64,000 bases of DNA, taken from positions 715,501-779,500 of the forward strand of contig OY723239.1 of the NCBI GenBank assembly GCA_963210315.1. Reading direction: 5' to 3'. Under the pieces are notes generated by a model, which saw only the letters and a list, made by a program, of their open reading frames with translations, did no database searches and was not told the origin of the DNA. Source of the stretch: Rhynchopus euleeides (Eukaryota > Euglenozoa > Diplonemea > Diplonemida > Diplonemidae). Both the position numbers and the translations under genes were made by a program. Below are positions 39,068-50,150 of the stretch, piece after piece; within the stretch, counting starts at the first letter, position 1; every line of letters starts with the position of its first letter.

Positions 39068-39295
39068 GGTACCTACCACCCCCCGTGTACATGTCACCCC
39101 CCAAAAGGGGTGTGTTTATGTCACCCCCAGGCGGCCCTGGCGGGGGGTGACATACACTAACCTACCACCCCCCGTGTTTATGTCACCCCCTAAAAGGTGT
39201 GTTCATGTCACCCCCCTCCCGATTTTTGCACCTGGGGGGGGTGACATATACACGGGGGGTGGTAGGTACATCTTATATTCGACCCCCCCCAGTAA
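39068..39295. repeat. Outer terminal inverted repeat, right arm
   Basis: Reverse complement of 34217-34446, ending CCCCAGTAA. With the left arm it brackets the 3.4-kb transposon, a MITE and several foldbacks. Confidence 0.85.
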
Positions 39296-39462
39296 GGAAG
39301 AAGGAAGCACTGTCACTACGCTTTTTTAATTGAGAGTTGTGCAACAACGCAGGAAACTGTGCCAGTGCAGATCCTTGCAGAACTTCCCACACACTTCATG
39401 ACAGGCGTGTGGGGTGTTCTCGCGATCGACGAATACCCTTCGGCTCTTCTATTGTTTCCCTT

Positions 39463-42083
39463 TCAGATTTACCACCTGATTTTGCCCTGAGTTTGGCGGA
39501 GTTGGGCGGAGTTTGGCGGAGTTGGGCGGAGTTTGGTGGAGTTGGGCGATGTTGGGCGGAGTTGTACGGAGTTGGGCGGTGGGAGACCCTTTAAATTGGA
39601 ATATCCCTATGGGGGGGTAGCTTTCTGGTCCAAGGAAACCTGGTGCGGAAGGAGCTACCTACCCCTTGAGTCACCCACCAGCACGCATTGTCAGCGAGGA
39701 TGACGAGCATGGCGTTGTAAGCCTGCAAAACATCACTCCCCTTGAACCTGACTTCACGTCCTTCAGCATGTCCTGAGTAGGCACTGCCTGCCGTCAGCTC
39801 CGGGCATCACCTCACCCCTCACCCCCAGTGCTGCTCAACCACGTGTCCATCAGGAGCCACGTCGCTGCGTGATGCACTCCAGAGGGATGCCTCTGCACCA
39901 CCTCATGCCGACACACCAAACGTCCTCCCTTCGAGGTGAGGGCACCGGGAGGGGAAGCCCGGGTCGGCGCCCCCCCCCCCCCCCAAGGCCTGAGGTCCTG
40001 CCTGATAATTGACAGTCCCGGGTTCAAAACCCGCTCAGGTGCTGCGTGTCGTCGACACCGTGACTGCGGCAGTCGACATACCAGACGGGTCGCCCCTCCT
40101 CTGTGCAAAGTACACCCGGGCGAGGCTCCCCTCGGGGGAACGCCGTCGGGAGATGTGCTGGAGCCACCGCGCTCGATTCTGGGTTGTCCGCCATGTGCTG
40201 TCATGGAGCCTGCGTGGGCGTGAAAACCGTAGGTGGAGGTTCGATTCCCAGAACTTGGGATATAGGATATCCTATGGGATAACCTCCACGGGATGTTGCT
40301 TCTCGCGTTGGATATCCTACGCCAAGGTGGAACCCTGCAGAAGACACGAGAGTAACAGCGAGGGACATCCCACGGATATCCCGCTCTGCTACCTCTCTGT
40401 TCCCTCGGGTACCCCGAGAGAACGTCATCCCCCTTCGGCCTGGGCTTGTGCCACTGGCTGGGCTGCTTCTTGTACAGGTCGATGGAGTGAACGCGCTGGG
40501 TTATTGCGCCAGGTACTAGCTTCGGCAAACTGCAGCAGAGTGGGTGGCTCTCCAGTTGTGCTGGGAAGATGGTGGAGGGTCACCAATATTGTGAGGCGGC
40601 TCATTTTTCAACATTTCTGAGCGAAAATCCCTCAGTACAACACCTCCCCCCCCTGTCTGCAAAGGCAAAACAGGTAGTGTCCGCCACTTTGGAGCTAATT
40701 TTGACCCGAGTTTGGCGGCGTTGGGCGGAGTTGGGCGGTGGTGTGGCGGCGTTCGGCGGAACCCGTTTTGGGCCAAATCAGGTGGGATTTGCACTAAAAC
40801 ACAGTTTTTTTAGTTTACCACCTGATTTGGCCCAAAACGGGTTCCGCCGAACGCCGCCACACCACCGCCCAACTCCGCCAAACTCGGGTCAAAATTAGCT
40901 CCAAAGTGGCGGACACTACCTGTTTTGCCTTTGCAGACAGGGGGGGGGAGGTGTTGTACTGAGGGATTTTCGCTCAGAAATGCTGAAAAATGAGCCGCCT
41001 CACAATATTGGTGACCCTCCATCATCTTCCCAGCACAACTGGAGAGCCACCCACTCTGCTGCAGCTTGCCGAAGCTAGTACCTGGCGCAATAACCCAGCG
41101 CGTTCACTCCATCGACCTGTACAAGAAGCAGCCCAGCCAGTGGCACAAGCCCAGGCCGAAGGGGAATGACGTTCTCTCGGGGTACCCGAGGGAACAGAGA
41201 GGTAGCAGAGCGGGAAATCCGTGGGATGTCCCTCGCTGTTACTCTCGTGTCTTCTGCAGGGTTCCACCTTGGCGTAGGATATCCAACGCGAGAAGCAACA
41301 TCCCGTGGAGGTTATCCCATAGGATATCCTACCCAAGTTCTGGGAATCGAACCACCACCACCTACGGTTTTCACGCCCGAATACGCAGGCTCCATGACAG
41401 CACATGGCGGACAACCCAGAATCGAGCGCGGTGGCTCCAGCACATCTCCCGACGGCGTTCCCCCGAGGGGAGCCTCGCCCGGGTGTACTTTGCACAGAGG
41501 AGGGGCGACCCGTCTGGGATGTCGACTGCCGCAGTCACGGTGTCGACGACACGCAGCACCTGAGCGGGTTTTGAACCCGGGACCGTCAATTATCAGGCAG
41601 GACCTCAGGCCTTGGGGGGGGGGGGGGGCGCCGACCCGGGCTTCCCCTCCCGGTGCCCTCGCCTCGAAGGGAGGACGTTTGGTGTGTCGGCATGAGGTGA
41701 TGCAGAGGCATCCCTCTGGAGTGCATCACGCAGCGACGTGGCTCCTGATGGACACGTGGTTGAGCAGCACTGGGGGTGAGGGGTGAGGTGATGCCCGGAG
41801 CTGACGGCAGGCAGTGCCTACTCAGGACATGCTGGAGGACATGTGAAGTCAGGTTCAAGGGGAGCGATGTTTATGCAGGCTTACAACGCCATGCTCGTCA
41901 TCCTCGCTGACAATGCGTGCTGGTGGGTGACTCAAGGGGTAGGTAGCTCCTTCCGCACCAGGTTTCCTTGGACCAGAAAGCTATCCCCCCATAGGGATAT
42001 TCCAATTTAAAGGGTCTCCCACCGCCCAACTCCGTACAACTCCGCCCAACTCCGCCAAACTCAGGGCAAAATCAGGTGGGTTT
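39463..42083. mobile_element. 2.6-kb near-perfect palindrome
   Basis: The arms 39463-40788 and 40817-42083 are reverse complements, separated by only ~28 bp. Both the outer ends and the centre carry CCACCTGATTT(T/G)GCCC, so each arm could itself be a 1.3-kb element with TIRs of that sequence, the two lying head to head. Tandem GGAGTTGGGCGGAGTTTGGC words sit at both ends of each arm. Frames within the arms are not conserved between arms (a small indel near 40216/41380 shifts them), so I call no gene. Each arm contains tRNA-like T-arm text: CCGGGTTCAAAACCCG near 40017 and GGTTCGATTCC near 40237. Confidence 0.85.
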
Positions 42084-42451
42084 AGTGTAGGACGCACCGA
42101 CCCCCACCCTACACACCCACGTGAGTATTTTTACCAGCACTGCATGGCACACCGAGCAGCTGCCCTTGGTGCAATCACCACTGCCAGACACACACGGAGG
42201 CCGTTTCTGGGATCCCGTTCGGCTGGAAAGCTCCACGGGGGCAGAGCGGTAGCAGAGGCTGTGCGGTTAACGGGAGTGGGCATGCTCTGGACAGGGCACG
42301 CCTTCGAACAGGGAGAGAGGGGGGAGAGGAGAAGGAGTTACGAAAAGGGGGGAGGTTATGCAATGAGAAGGCTGGTTCAGGGCGACAGGCGAATCGCCCG
42401 GTGCACTGCAGGCGGGGGGGGGGGGGGGGGGGGCGCGGGTGGACAGTCACA

Positions 42452-43492
42452 TCACCAGGCCCGAGCACTGCAAGCCCCCCTCGACAGCGGGCGGCTCTCA
42501 AACGCTGGGGACGCAGACCACGCGCTGCGAGCGCTGGGCGTCCCAGACGCCGGCCGCCTCGGCAGCCTGGCAATCGCCATCGACAGCGAGGGCACAGACG
42601 CTGCCGCAGATGATCCCGGCCCCCCTCCGCCTCTGGATCTCCGAGGAGCACCCGGGGCGGCGGCGCCGCCACCGCCGCCTCCGCTGCCCTTGGCCGCCTT
42701 GCTCCTGCGCCGCCCCCGCGGGTCGACCCTCCACCCTGCGCGGCACGTGGTCGGGCCCCACCCGCCGTTGCCGGGCAGCAGCGGCCCCACCTCCTGCAGC
42801 GACTCCTGCCTGCGCTGCGCACGCCGCGACTCCTGCAGCAGGGAGGCGGCAAGGCGCCGGCTGCGGCAGCGCGACACCGACTCCGCCTTCGATGCGTAGC
42901 GCGTGGCGAAGGCACACCTCGCGCACCCGTCGCGGGGTGCAGACACGCCGTCACCCGGAAGTGGGGAGGACCAGGCGTGGCGCAGCTGGAGGGCGGACCA
43001 GACGATGTCGCATGACAGGGCCTCCCAAGCCCAGCGGCACGACGCTGCGAGGTGCAGCACATCCTGCACCCGGAGGAACGACGCGAGGGCGCAGGCGAGC
43101 TCGTGGGGCAGCCCGCACAGCGGCAGCGCTCCGCCGCGCCCCACCCACCCCGGCGGGTGTGTGTGCTGCTCCTTTGCCAGCGCCGTCCTGCGGCGGAGGC
43201 GTCTGGCGACCTTCGAGATGGGGTGGGTGGCAATGGTGCTGTCAGGCGGCCTCGTGGCTGTCACGGCAGAGGCTGCGAGAAGCGCCGCGGCAGCGGCAGC
43301 GGCGGCAGCCGTTGCGCCGTCCGCCCTCGCAGCGCACACCGCGCGCCACAGAGGCGCCCACGAGAGGGTCAGGGTGTCGGTGGTGTCGGAGCGGGGCGGG
43401 GTGTGGCGGTGGTGGTGGTGGCCGTCCCGCTGCATCTGCTTTCGCTGGCGTCGTTCAAGCAGCGCCGCGACCTTGTCGATTCGGATGAACAT
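42452..43492 (-). CDS. F-box protein
   Basis: 346 residues from ATG 43492 (MFIRIDKVAALLERR). The only recognisable domain is an F-box at about 122-172: LPLCGLPHELACALASFL, VLHLAASCRWAWEAL and DIVWSALQLRHAW. It is preceded by a His run, an Ala run and a basic segment. F-boxes tether SKP1 and recruit substrates to SCF ubiquitin ligases. The C-terminal half is Arg/Gly/Ser-rich low-complexity sequence with no substrate-binding repeats, and the DNA there is very GC-rich, so a frameshift near the C-terminus cannot be excluded. Confidence 0.7.
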   Translation of the reverse strand: MFIRIDKVAALLERRQRKQMQRDGHHHHRHTPPRSDTTDTLTLSWAPLWRAVCAARADGATAAAAAAAAALLAASAVTATRPPDSTIATHPISKVARRLRRRTALAKEQHTHPPGWVGRGGALPLCGLPHELACALASFLRVQDVLHLAASCRWAWEALSCDIVWSALQLRHAWSSPLPGDGVSAPRDGCARCAFATRYASKAESVSRCRSRRLAASLLQESRRAQRRQESLQEVGPLLPGNGGWGPTTCRAGWRVDPRGRRRSKAAKGSGGGGGGAAAPGAPRRSRGGGGPGSSAAASVPSLSMAIARLPRRPASGTPSARSAWSASPAFESRPLSRGACSARAW

Positions 43493-44751
43493 CTCACATG
43501 CATTCAAGGGTGGCGGTGCCGAGGGGGGGTAGGTGGGTCCCTGTTGGGTGGTGGTGGGAGTGAAATATGGAGAAGGCTCGCCAGATTATTCTTTGAGCTC
43601 TTGACAAACACGTGTTGAAACATCCCCCGCGTGCTCCGCCACACCACACAGGTGTGGCACGTCCCCGTTCTTCTGCCCGGGGGTCCCCTCGCTGCCAGCC
43701 ACAGCTCGTCAGTCCGTGAGGGGAAGCCAATTGCGTTGTTATGCTCATCCACATCCCACCCATCAGCAACACTCCAAGCAATGTCTCCTATACTCTCGGG
43801 TGAGGGGAAGTAGGCTGTCGCTCACTTCTTCTCACGTTGTCACGTTGTCACGTTTGTTATGTTGGACTAGCGGACCCGCATCGTACAGAACGCCCACGTT
43901 GTCACACCAGGTGGCGAGGCCCATCGGTCGGACACACCATAACCCGTCATCAACACTCCGTGGTGGAGTTGAGACGGGGACCTTCGTTCACAAAGTGCAG
44001 GAAAGGAGGCAAGGTGGTGTCGCCTCGCAACACACTGGCTGCAAAGTGACTGGCTGTGACACAGTTGCGACACGCTTGAGGGTGTGAAGGCCACCACCAA
44101 TCGCGTTGCTGTTTAATGTACCCCACAGACGAGGATCAGTCCTCTGTGACGCTCTTGTGCTTCCGCATTCGGTCCATCACTCAGAGACTCTAGGAGAGGG
44201 CAATCATCTTGTGATTTCTGTGTGTGTCGCTTGTTTTACCACTGCTCGTATGGTGGGGTGGGGAGGTTTGGAGGGTAGGGTGTGCCCGGGGGCCAGAAGG
44301 ACCTCCCTGTCACACTTGCCCCGGGGGAGGCGCCTTCGCCGCTGCGGCAGCTGGCAAGCTGGCCGCGTCACAGTTGCTGCAGGTGGGAGGGGAGTGAAAC
44401 AGAAGTAGAAGGGAGCACAAGAATGATCACCGTGTCACTTTGTCAGGATCCAATTCACTCCCACCCTCTTCACATGGGAGGAAAAATCCACCGGATTGTT
44501 ACCGGGTTGGTGTTACTGTAAACCGAGTTTGTCTTTGTCGGCGTTTCCACGCCCCCTCGCCTGTGAAGGCTAGTGGGTGTGGAAATGCCAACGTCGAGTG
44601 AGTGCGGGTGAGTGAGACAAGCGACACTGTCCTCCTCACACGCGAGTGTGTCCAAAACTATATGTGCCCCCGCTGGATCGTACAATGGCAAGCAAAACGA
44701 GACAACAAACCAATCACGACGGTTGGTGCCCCTGAAAACGAAATCGCAACT
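43493..44751. other. Intergenic spacer
   Basis: No gene supported. Around 43677-43880 are scattered pieces that resemble MITE family 1 (GGGGTCCCCTCGCTGCCAG, GACAGCTCGTCAGTCC-like and GTGAGGGGAAG), probably a badly decayed or interrupted copy. Confidence 0.45.
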
Positions 44752-44846
44752 ATGTAAGAACTACGTAAGAACTACGTAAGAACTACGTAAGAACTACGTA
44801 AGAACTACGTAAGAACTACGTAAGAACTACGTAAGAACTACGTAAA
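44752..44846. repeat. 11-bp tandem repeat (TAAGAACTACG)
   Basis: About nine head-to-tail copies of TAAGAACTACG, ending ACTACGTAAATCGG. Each unit creates a TACGTA palindrome. Three more copies with the same end (ACGTAAATCGG) occur at 56945-56985, so the array belongs to a dispersed element. Confidence 0.92.
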
Positions 44847-44869
44847 TCGGGGGTGGACCTTCTTTTTTT

Positions 44870-45470
44870 TTTGAAAATGGGATTTCCCCTTCACAGGTTA
44901 GTGGTGAAATTTTTCGGGAAAAAATGAGTTCCACCACACCCCCAACCCCAGCGTGCCCAAATAGGTCCAAAGAAACCGGTTTTGGTCAGATTGCTGACTC
45001 GGAACCCACCTGCACCCCCGACGGGGTGGGTGGCGTTTTTCGGGTTTTTTGGGGGTTTGGCCTGAATGGCTTTCAAGCAGAAATACGGTGGAAGAGCTTC
45101 ATGTGCGAAGAGTAATATTTTTTTGAGAAAATATGGCATCCGTCGCACCCCCAACCCCAGCGAGCCACGATAAATCAAAAGAAGCCGGTTATGGTCAGAT
45201 TGTCGCCGCTGGGGCCACCTGCACACCCTGCAGGGTAGGTGAGATTTTGTAGGTTTTTTGGGGTGTTTGGGTTTTTTGTGGCTTTTCCTTTTTGGAAGTT
45301 TGGCGTACCCAACTCAGGAAACTTTTCACCGTGCGGGTCCGCACGATCCGCACAGATCCCAAATATTCCAAAGAACGGGATTTTGGAAAATCCGAGGGGG
45401 GAACCTATCCGTGAGGGGGGTCCCGCTGGGTGGGTCGGTGGGGTGGTGTGGGCGTGCTGGCTGCCTCCCA
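44870..45470. repeat. Diverged repeats of a T/G-rich type
   Basis: Two units of about 190-200 bp share CACCCCCAACCCCAGCG, AAAGAA(A/G)CCGGTT(T/A)TGGTCAGATTG and CACCTGCAC. No coding potential. They lead into the satellite that follows. Confidence 0.6.
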
Positions 45471-45474
45471 GCAC

Positions 45475-46310
45475 CTTCACCCACGACCAGTCCCTGAACC
45501 AGACCCACGTTTCATGGGTGAAACTTGGCTCGTACACCACCAAAATGACCCCACCGTGATTCGCAAAAATTCCAAACGTTCAAATGAAAGGGTTTTGGAA
45601 CACCGAGGAGGGGGTCCCGCTGGGTGGAGGTGGGTGTGGGTTGACTGCCTCCCAGCCACCTTCACCCACGACCAGCCCCTGAACCAGACCCGTGTTTCAT
45701 GGGTGATACTTGGCCCGCACACCACCAAAGTGACCCCACTGTGATCCGAACAAATTCCAAACGTTCAAAAGAACGGGGGTTTGGAACACCCGTGGAGGGG
45801 GTCCCGATGGGTGGGTAGGTGGGGGTGTGGCTGCCTCCCAGGCACATTCTCTTAGGACCAGCCCCTGAACCAGAGTCACGTTCCATGGACGATGTTTGAC
45901 TCCTAGACCCACAAAATGACCCCACTACGATCCGCAAAAGTTCCACACGTTCAACAGAACGGGGTTTTGGAATACCCGTGGAGTCCCGCTGGGAGGGTGG
46001 GGTGTGGGTGTGCTGTGGGCTGGCTGCCACCCAGTCACCTTCTCCCGTGACCAGTCCCTGAACCAGACCCAGGTTTGATAGGTGAAGTTTGGCACCTCGA
46101 CCACTAAAATGGCCCCACTACGAGCTGCACAAATTCCAAACGTTCAACAGAGCTGGGTTTAGGAGCACCCGAAGAGGGGGTCCCACTGGGTGGGACCCCC
46201 GCTGGGTTTTGACTCCCGCTGGGTGGGACCAGCCCCTGAGCCAGACCCACATTTCGAGATGAAACCGGTTGACACCTCGACCTCCAAAATGCCCCCACTA
46301 CGAGGCCGCA
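45475..46310. repeat. ~185-bp degenerate satellite, five units
   Basis: Landmark CCAG(T/C)CCCTGAACCAGACCC starts near 45487, 45674, 45859, 46051 and 46229, giving periods of 187, 185, 192 and 178 bp. Each unit also has AAATGACCCCACTACGAT-like text and GGGTCCCGCTGGGTGGG. Units differ by roughly 15-25% by eye. One related fragment is at 51970-52200. Confidence 0.85.
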
Positions 46311-46476
46311 CAGATCCGGTGACTCGGAGGCACACTGCTGCGACGCTGTTGTGGCAAGAGCCCGTAGAAGCAAAGGAGAACCTGCTGCGCTCGCCCCACA
46401 AAGCAGCCACAGGACGACAGGGCCGGGCCCCCCCCCCTACTGGGGGGGGCTAAATAGAAGACCCCCCCCTTCTAAT

Positions 46477-46758
46477 CATGGATATATTCAGACCTTATTC
46501 AGAGGTTCCTGCATTTCACCTCTTATTCTAAGACCTTAATTAAGACGCAGGGGTCAACGTACTATTGCTGAAGATTGAATTAAGGTCTTAACCTCTGAGT
46601 GTAAGACCTTAAAGAGGTTACACGAAGAGGTTCAAGATCTTAATTAAGGGGATTCAGAGGTTGTGTGTTTTTTGGGCCTAAGGTCTTAATCTAAGAGGAG
46701 GAGGAGGTAGATTTGGCGAAAATTCTTCCTCTCTTATTAAGGTCTGAATACATCCATG
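46477..46758. mobile_element. 282-bp foldback element with 6-bp target duplication
   Basis: Ends CATGGATATATTCAGACC and GGTCTGAATACATCCATG. TCTAAT flanks both sides (46471-46476, 46759-46764). The interior is a run of TAAGACCTTAA/TTAAGGTCTTA and CCTCT/AGAGG words in both orientations. Non-coding. Confidence 0.85.
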
Positions 46759-46803
46759 TCTAATAGGCGATAATAAACGCTTTTTTTGGGGGGTTTTCAA
46801 AAC

Positions 46804-46863
46804 CCAAAATACTACGAGAAACACTTGGCCTCTATGCTGTGAGTGTTGCATTGGACGCTTCCA
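46804..46863. repeat. Repeat X, copy 1
   Basis: The 60-bp segment ACTACGAGAAACACTTGGCC to GGACGCTTCCACC is repeated exactly at 47163-47222 and, inverted, at 56221-56280. Confidence 0.9.
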
Positions 46864-46914
46864 CCTGTTGAACGGGCTCCACCTCTTGCACTTTGAACCC
46901 CCCCCCCCATATTT

Positions 46915-47163
46915 TTTTTTGATTTGACAACTCCGGTTTGGTGTACCTCGATGAGCTTACCTTACCTTGTCGTCGGACACAACATATCATCGTTGTCCCA
47001 AACCCCGTAACCCACGTGAAGTGGATCATCTGAAGTGCAGAATGAGGTGGAGCAGGTGGAGCACGAAACATAAGTAAACCATAGCAAGAGAGGCCAGCAG
47101 CAGTCCCGAGTCCATCGCGTTCCTCGTAGCATTTCCCGTACCACACAGGTGTGTTATGTGCAA
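46915..47163. repeat. Repeat Y, copy 1
   Basis: A 250-bp segment from TTTGATTTGACAACTCCGG to CACAGGTGTGTTATGTGC. It recurs nearly unchanged at 51568-51815 and inverted at 54553-54800. Read in reverse it opens a short frame with a hydrophobic stretch, but all copies are equal in non-coding parts too, so I treat it as an element terminus. Confidence 0.9.
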
Positions 47164-47240
47164 AATACTACGAGAAACACTTGGCCTCTATGCTGTGAGT
47201 GTTGCATTGGACGCTTCCACCCAGGACCCTTAGGACCCAA

Positions 47241-49480
47241 GGACTTAGGGACGCCGCGCGAACGGTCTACTATTGAAGTGATCAGGCTCCGTCGCCCATC
47301 GTATGCATCCCTCCGATGGTAATGTACCGCTTTCTACGTTGTCACGAGCACCTTGTACGGAAAACGATCGAACCTCACTCGCTGAGGGGATCCGCCTGCC
47401 TCGGCCGTGTGCCGCCGTCGTGTGGTCAGCCTCGTGATTCTTGGTGTGCCCTATCGACAACATGCCTGTCTCTCCAGTTGCCGCACCCGGCGAGAGAGTT
47501 GATGCGTCTCAACCCGGCGAAACTAAGGGGGCAAAGGTTGCACACAGCCCCGCCTGTGCTGCAACCACCCGCTCTTGGCTGACCCCCGACGTCTGGTGCG
47601 TTTCCCACTCCGGGTATTTGAATCCTCACCCTGTACCTCTTCGGGATCCTCCATCCCCTGGGGAACCCTTCCCCTCGAGGCTTCTTCACGTCTCCGACAT
47701 ATTGGTGTGTGCCCACATGACCCTTCTTCCTGACATCCTCGATGTCGTTTTGCACCCCGGGCGATGCACTGAGACGGCCGTATCCAGGTAGTCAGTGGCC
47801 ATGCCCAGCCCCTCAGCGTGACAGTCCTCTGGTGCGCTCCCAGCACCACCACCGCGACGCTCGTGCATATTCAGCCACCATGACCCGGCAGCTCTCGCCT
47901 GGGGACAGGGCTCAGCGGATCGAGAAATCACAGTCTGAAACTCGCCTCCCAGCTCCTCCGCAGCAGTCTACTGTCCGGCCGTCTTAAACTCTCGCCCTTC
48001 GGGAGCCCGGCCAACACCCGGTGCTTTCCGGCGTGATCTCGATCGCTCTGTGGCTCTCTGTGTCCTCTCCGGTCTTCGCTGGCTGCGAGCGAGTTGCGGG
48101 GTGAAGCCCAACGCGCCTCTTCATGGCGCACTGGAGACGCTGCATGGAGTGCCCAGGGGTAGGTGTGAGAGGTGCCGGCCCTTCTGGGTGAAAGAGGGCG
48201 ATCGCGCGCACTGTCGTCTCCTGAACTCCGCTCGAGCGGTGGACAACACGTTCCTGCGGCCCCCTTCCCACTGGGCTGATCCCCACTGTACCTGCCCCAT
48301 CGCCCGCCTCGTAGACAGCGCATCAAACGGAGGCCCTGTGGCCCCACGTGGCGTCGATTCAGTGGTAACGCCCGGACTCAGTGTGGAGGGCGTATTTCCC
48401 GGTGCGTGAGGAAATTCGAGGCCCTGGAGGTGTGGGCATGCCAGAAGGATTCTCGGAGTCGCCTTCTTAATGAGAGAGGTGAGTCCCCGCGGACCGGAGC
48501 TTGTCGCACGCTGCAGTCGCTGTTCGGGCTTGTCGAGTAGGCTGCTGGGTACTCGGGAAGACTGGCCGACTGCCCCCCAACCTTGTGGAATGATCTCGGC
48601 CCGCTGCCATGGCTGCGGTTTCGGTGGACCCCCTCAGCGGCGGCACCGCTGACACAGGCGATGCGGACGCGTCTCTCAGTCGCTGCTTCTTTTGCTCCCC
48701 GAGCAGTGCAGCTTGGGAGAGCGTCTCGGCTGTGTTGGATACCTGATCTCTGTGTATGTCCCACGGCACCTCGCAGGTGTCCAGTCAGCAGCTCCCCTTC
48801 CCTGCATGGAACTGTGAGGTCGTACGTCTCAACACCGGGCCACAGACGCCCGGAACTCCCCCTGACCCCTGTGAATAATGCAGGCTTGAATGTGTGTCCC
48901 CCGGCAGGGAGACTATGCTTCGACGGAGTATGCCCCGCTTGGGGCGTGTGCGGGCATCCGCTTGACGCCGGGGTGCGCGTAGTCGGCATTCGCGCAGATA
49001 AGCTGGGCACGACAGACGTGCCGGCTTCTCGGGGGCGTGTCCGGGGGCGTTGCATTGGTACACGAAAACTGTCGCCCTCGGAAAGCTCACGTCGCGTCAC
49101 CGTGCTCGAGCTGGATCTGGCAGGCTGTGTGTGACAGGCCACCCTTCCGCCTTCAGGTGCCGTCGCTCGGGCAAAAAGGGTGTATTTCTCAATCAAGAGA
49201 GTATGCCCCTCACGATTGTGGCACGATTGTGTCTCCCCGGGTCAGGCTCGGTATTCCAGTCGAAAGCGTAAATGCCCCTCGGCACTGTGCTGGGCGGGGT
49301 TGTGTCTCGGTCAGGAGAGGAGGTGCCCCTCAGGCAAAATCCTGCGTCTCGCGGTCGGGAGTGAGTGCCCCTCGGCAGGAATGTGTCTCGGCCAGGTGTC
49401 CCTCAGGCAGGGAATGTGATGTCTCGGCCCGGTGTCCCTCGGGCATGAATGTGCGTCTTGGCCAGGTGCCCCTCAGGCAG
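47241..49480. other. Left-only segment of the 9-kb structure
   Basis: 2.2 kb, CpG-rich, with several overlapping frames on both strands, none showing a recognisable domain. The longest (minus, 48378-49196) has Ser/Arg/Pro-rich composition typical of an antisense shadow. I support no gene here. Confidence 0.45.
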
Positions 49481-50150
49481 GGTGCCCCGTAGGCGGAAGT
49501 GTATGTCGCGGCCAGATGCCCCTCAGGCAGGGTGCCCCGTAGGCGGAAATGTATGTCTTGACCAGGTGCCCCTCGGGCAGGGTGCCTCGTAGGCGGAAGT
49601 GTATGTCTTGGCCAGGTGCCCCTCGGGCAGGGTGCCTCGTAGGCGGAAGTGTATGTCTTGGCCAGGTGCCCCTCGGGCAGGGTGTCTCGTAGGCGGAAGT
49701 GTCTGTCTTGGCCAGGTGCCCCTCGGGCAGGGTGCCTTGTAGGCGGAAGTGTATGTCTTGGCCAGGTGCCCCTCGGGCAGGGTGCCTCGTAGGCGGAAGT
49801 GTCTGTCTTGGCCAGGTGCCCCTCGGGCAGGGTGCCTCGTAGGCGGAAGTGTATGTCTTGGCCAGGTGCCCCTCGGGCAGGGTGCCTCGTAGGCGGAAGT
49901 GTATGTCTTGGCCAGGTGCCCCTCGGGCAGGGTGCCTCGTAGGCGGAAGTGTATGTCTTGGCCAGGTGCCCCTCGGGCAGGGTGCCTCGTAGGCAGAGGT
50001 GTCTGTCTTGGCCAGGTGCCCCTCGGGCAGGGTGCCCCGTAGGCGGAAGTGTGTGTCTTGACCAGGTGCCCCTCGGGCAGGGTGCCTCGTAGGCGGAAAT
50101 GTATGTCTTGGCCAGGTGCTCCTCAGGCAGGGTGCCCCGCAAGCGTAAGC
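49480..50150. repeat. 50-bp tandem array, about 13 units
   Basis: Unit GTGCCCCTCGGGCAGGGTGC followed by CTCGTAGGCGGAAGTGTATG and TCTTGGCCAG, repeated with a constant 50-bp step and few substitutions. Because 50 is not a multiple of 3, the long open frame across it (minus, 49330-50142) cycles through all three frames and is an artefact. Confidence 0.95.

Noticed and set aside
40005-40250. tRNA genes
   Set aside because: Only T-arm/B-box-like text is present. Acceptor, D and anticodon stems do not pair.
39812-41786. 238- and 206-codon ORFs in the palindrome arms
   Set aside because: They are the same DNA read from the two arms, and an indel shifts the frame between arms. No domain recognised.
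48378-49196. 272-codon minus-strand ORF
   Set aside because: Arg/Ser/Pro-rich, low-information sequence with no motif and no paralogue, in a CpG-rich segment with open frames on both strands.
49330-50142. 270-codon minus-strand ORF with a MPEGHLAKTYTSAYEAP-type repeating protein
   Set aside because: It lies wholly in the 50-bp tandem array. The step is not a multiple of three, so the frame only stays open because the unit lacks stops in all frames.
49480-50150. Regular 50-bp repeats as a CRISPR array
   Set aside because: Units are contiguous with no variable spacers, and the setting is eukaryotic.
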